Positions 5,746-7,344 of a stretch of DNA of 7,344 nucleotides are shown piece by piece. Source of the DNA: JAGTVG01 sp964389805 (GTDB lineage: Bacteria > Bacteroidota > Bacteroidia > Cytophagales > Cyclobacteriaceae); assembly GCA_964389805.1 (NCBI GenBank), contig CAYMFU010000340.1:1-7344 (forward strand). Reading direction: 5' to 3'. The notes under the pieces are model-generated. The model did not search any database. It had not been told where the DNA came from and saw only the letters and a program-made list of their open reading frames with translations. The stretch's first letter is position 1, and every line of letters starts with the position of its first letter. Position numbers and translations under genes: made by a program.

Positions 5746-7344
5746 ATGAAACGCAGAACATTTACTAAACTTAGTGGCACAGGCATTCTCTTACCCTCTT
5801 TTAGTATACAAAAGAATTTATTCGTTGGGGAAAACAAAGTGACAGCACTCGTATCACAACTAATAAAAGAGAATGATTCCCGAATTCCTGACATGTTAGC
5901 CAGGCAGGAAAGGGACGATAAAAGCAAATGGAATGGTGGAGTCAGAACTGATACTGAGGTATTTTATGCCGGTCATGCGGCAGGTTATATAAAGAACTTG
6001 TCGTGCTCCTTTGTATCGGAAGAATCAGATTATTTTCAATCCAATGAGCTATTGAGCGCCATGATGCTGGCATCTGATTACCTTTTAAATGCTCAATATG
6101 ATGATGGGAATATCGACCTGCCCAGCACGAATTTTCATTCTCCGCCCGATACGGCTTTTGCAGTAGAACCCTTGTGTATTGCATATTCACTTTTATCAGA
6201 TCTTAATACTGATGAAACAGGGGTATTACTGGAAAAACTTAAGCGGTTCCTTATTCGGTCTGGTAAAGCTTTGACAGTCGGGGGGATCCATACGGCGAAT
6301 CATCGCTGGGTAGTATGTATGGCTCTGGCCAGGCTCAACCAGTTGTTTCCAGATCCTTCCTATCTGGATCGAATCGATCAATGGCTGGTCGAAAAGATAG
6401 ATATCGATCCTGAAGGGCAGTATGCTGAAAGAAGCACCCTGATCTATACCCCACTTGTGAACAGATGCCTTATTACTATTGCCAGATTAACTGATAAGCC
6501 TGAGCTTTTTAATCCCGTTCGAAGAAACCTTGATATGACATTGTATTATATCCATCCAAATGGAGAAATAGCCACGGAATCTTCCGGCAGGCAGGACCGA
6601 TACCAGCAGGGTACCATGCAAAACTACCTGTACGCGTACAGGTATATGTCTATCCTGGATAAAGATGAGACTTTTGCCAGCATGACGGAAGACATCCAAA
6701 GTTTGGAACTGGGGAAACTGCTATTCTGGCTGGGTTATTTTCTTGAGGATTCTTTTTTATTAAAGTCATTACCCGACTCAGAGCCTTTACCCAAATCGTA
6801 CCTTAAGGAGTTCTATCATTCAGACCTTGTGAGGATCAGACGAGGTAATATAGATGCTACCATCCTGGGGGCAAATCCGATTTTTTTCACTTCCTTTAAA
6901 GGGAATGCTGCTTTGGAGGGCGTACGTGTTGCCTCTGCCTTTTTTGGCAAGGGTCAGTTCAAAGCGCAATCTATGGAGCGGTCTGGAATTACGGTTATTC
7001 TGACACAGAAATTGATAGGCCCTTATTATCAACCCCTGGAGCTTTCTGAAATTCCTGAAGATGGTAATGGCTGGCAAGTGCCGAGGATGAAACGAAAACA
7101 GTCAGAGGTACAGGAGCAGGAAACCGTAGTGAAAATCGAGGAAGTGGGAGAGGGATTTAAGATTACCATTTCAGTGTCCGGGACAGATAATGTGCCAGTA
7201 GCCCTAGAATTCGCTTTCAGGAAAGGAGGCCGGTTTAATGGTCTTGAAAAAGTGAAAGGGATTGAGAATACCTATCTGGCGACGGAGGGTAAGATGATGA
7301 ATTATACTTATGGTTCAGATACCATTACATTTGGCCCTGGGATA
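5746..7344 (+). CDS. Secreted polysaccharide-lyase-like protein, Tat-type signal (C-terminus cut by window edge)
   Basis: The frame is open from ATG 5746 to the last base (533 residues); I do not recognise a named family. The N-terminus MKRRTFTKLSGTGILLPSF resembles a Tat signal (K-R-R-x-F-x-K), though its hydrophobic stretch is short, so export to the periplasm or beyond is likely but not certain. Residues about 35-340 are mostly helical with an (alpha/alpha)-toroid look: HTANHRWV at 182-189, DPEGQYAERSTLIY at 221-234 and HPNGEIATESSGRQDRY at 270-286. These resemble the asparagine/histidine and 'DG-x-Y-x-E-x-S-x-x-Y' sites of toroid polysaccharide lyases and heparinase-II/III-like enzymes. 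From about 360 the chain becomes beta-rich (VRIRRGNIDATILG, FFGKGQFKAQSMERSGITVILT), as in their beta-sandwich domains. A catalytic role for H182, N185, H186, Y226 or Y234 is my inference. Glycan-degradation partners are not visible in this window. Confidence 0.65.
   Translation, partial: MKRRTFTKLSGTGILLPSFSIQKNLFVGENKVTALVSQLIKENDSRIPDMLARQERDDKSKWNGGVRTDTEVFYAGHAAGYIKNLSCSFVSEESDYFQSNELLSAMMLASDYLLNAQYDDGNIDLPSTNFHSPPDTAFAVEPLCIAYSLLSDLNTDETGVLLEKLKRFLIRSGKALTVGGIHTANHRWVVCMALARLNQLFPDPSYLDRIDQWLVEKIDIDPEGQYAERSTLIYTPLVNRCLITIARLTDKPELFNPVRRNLDMTLYYIHPNGEIATESSGRQDRYQQGTMQNYLYAYRYMSILDKDETFASMTEDIQSLELGKLLFWLGYFLEDSFLLKSLPDSEPLPKSYLKEFYHSDLVRIRRGNIDATILGANPIFFTSFKGNAALEGVRVASAFFGKGQFKAQSMERSGITVILTQKLIGPYYQPLELSEIPEDGNGWQVPRMKRKQSEVQEQETVVKIEEVGEGFKITISVSGTDNVPVALEFAFRKGGRFNGLEKVKGIENTYLATEGKMMNYTYGSDTITFGPGI

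Noticed and set aside
5733..7077. Several minus-strand open frames of 64-85 codons
   Set aside because: All are antisense to one uninterrupted plus-strand frame with coherent protein features (5746 to the right edge).

Overview
The window looks like a chromosomal segment of a Bacteroidota bacterium, probably from the Cytophagales/Chitinophagales side, although the order is a guess. Three things point there. It holds a long outer-membrane protein of the carboxypeptidase-regulatory-like/DUF5686 type, a family typical of Bacteroidota. Start codons are preceded by A/T-rich sequence rather than clear Shine-Dalgarno motifs. One intergenic region carries a perfect copy of the TAnnTTTG promoter element of this phylum. 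Base composition is moderately A+T-rich.

Left part (1-2628): two minus-strand genes, a DUF1214-domain protein followed after 6 bases by a PAPS-dependent sulfotransferase that runs off the left edge, form a tight operon. A plus-strand classical short-chain dehydrogenase/reductase (SDR) diverges from them across a 129-base promoter region. The SDR oxidises or reduces an alcohol/ketone and the sulfotransferase sulfates a hydroxyl, so a small lipid- or steroid-modifying cluster is plausible. The substrate cannot be read from the sequence.

Middle (2629-5296): a 253-base convergent gap contains seven head-to-tail copies of a 21-base repeat whose units drift stepwise from a C-rich to a G/T-rich version. 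It separates the SDR from a minus-strand gene for an outer-membrane beta-barrel of the DUF5686 family (about 804 residues from the first ATG).

Right part (5464-7344): on the plus strand, a 56-residue two-helix membrane protein of the PLDc_N type is followed by a hairpin-rich terminator-like region with two alternative stems. Next is a gene, cut by the right edge, for a secreted protein with a Tat-like N-terminus. Its body resembles an (alpha/alpha)-toroid plus beta-sandwich polysaccharide lyase, but I cannot place it in a named family.

No RNA genes, CRISPR arrays, insertion sequences or phage genes were seen. The least explained items are the 21-base repeat array, the lyase-like secreted protein, and the DUF1214-sulfotransferase junction, where the two genes share one reading frame and are separated by a single stop codon.
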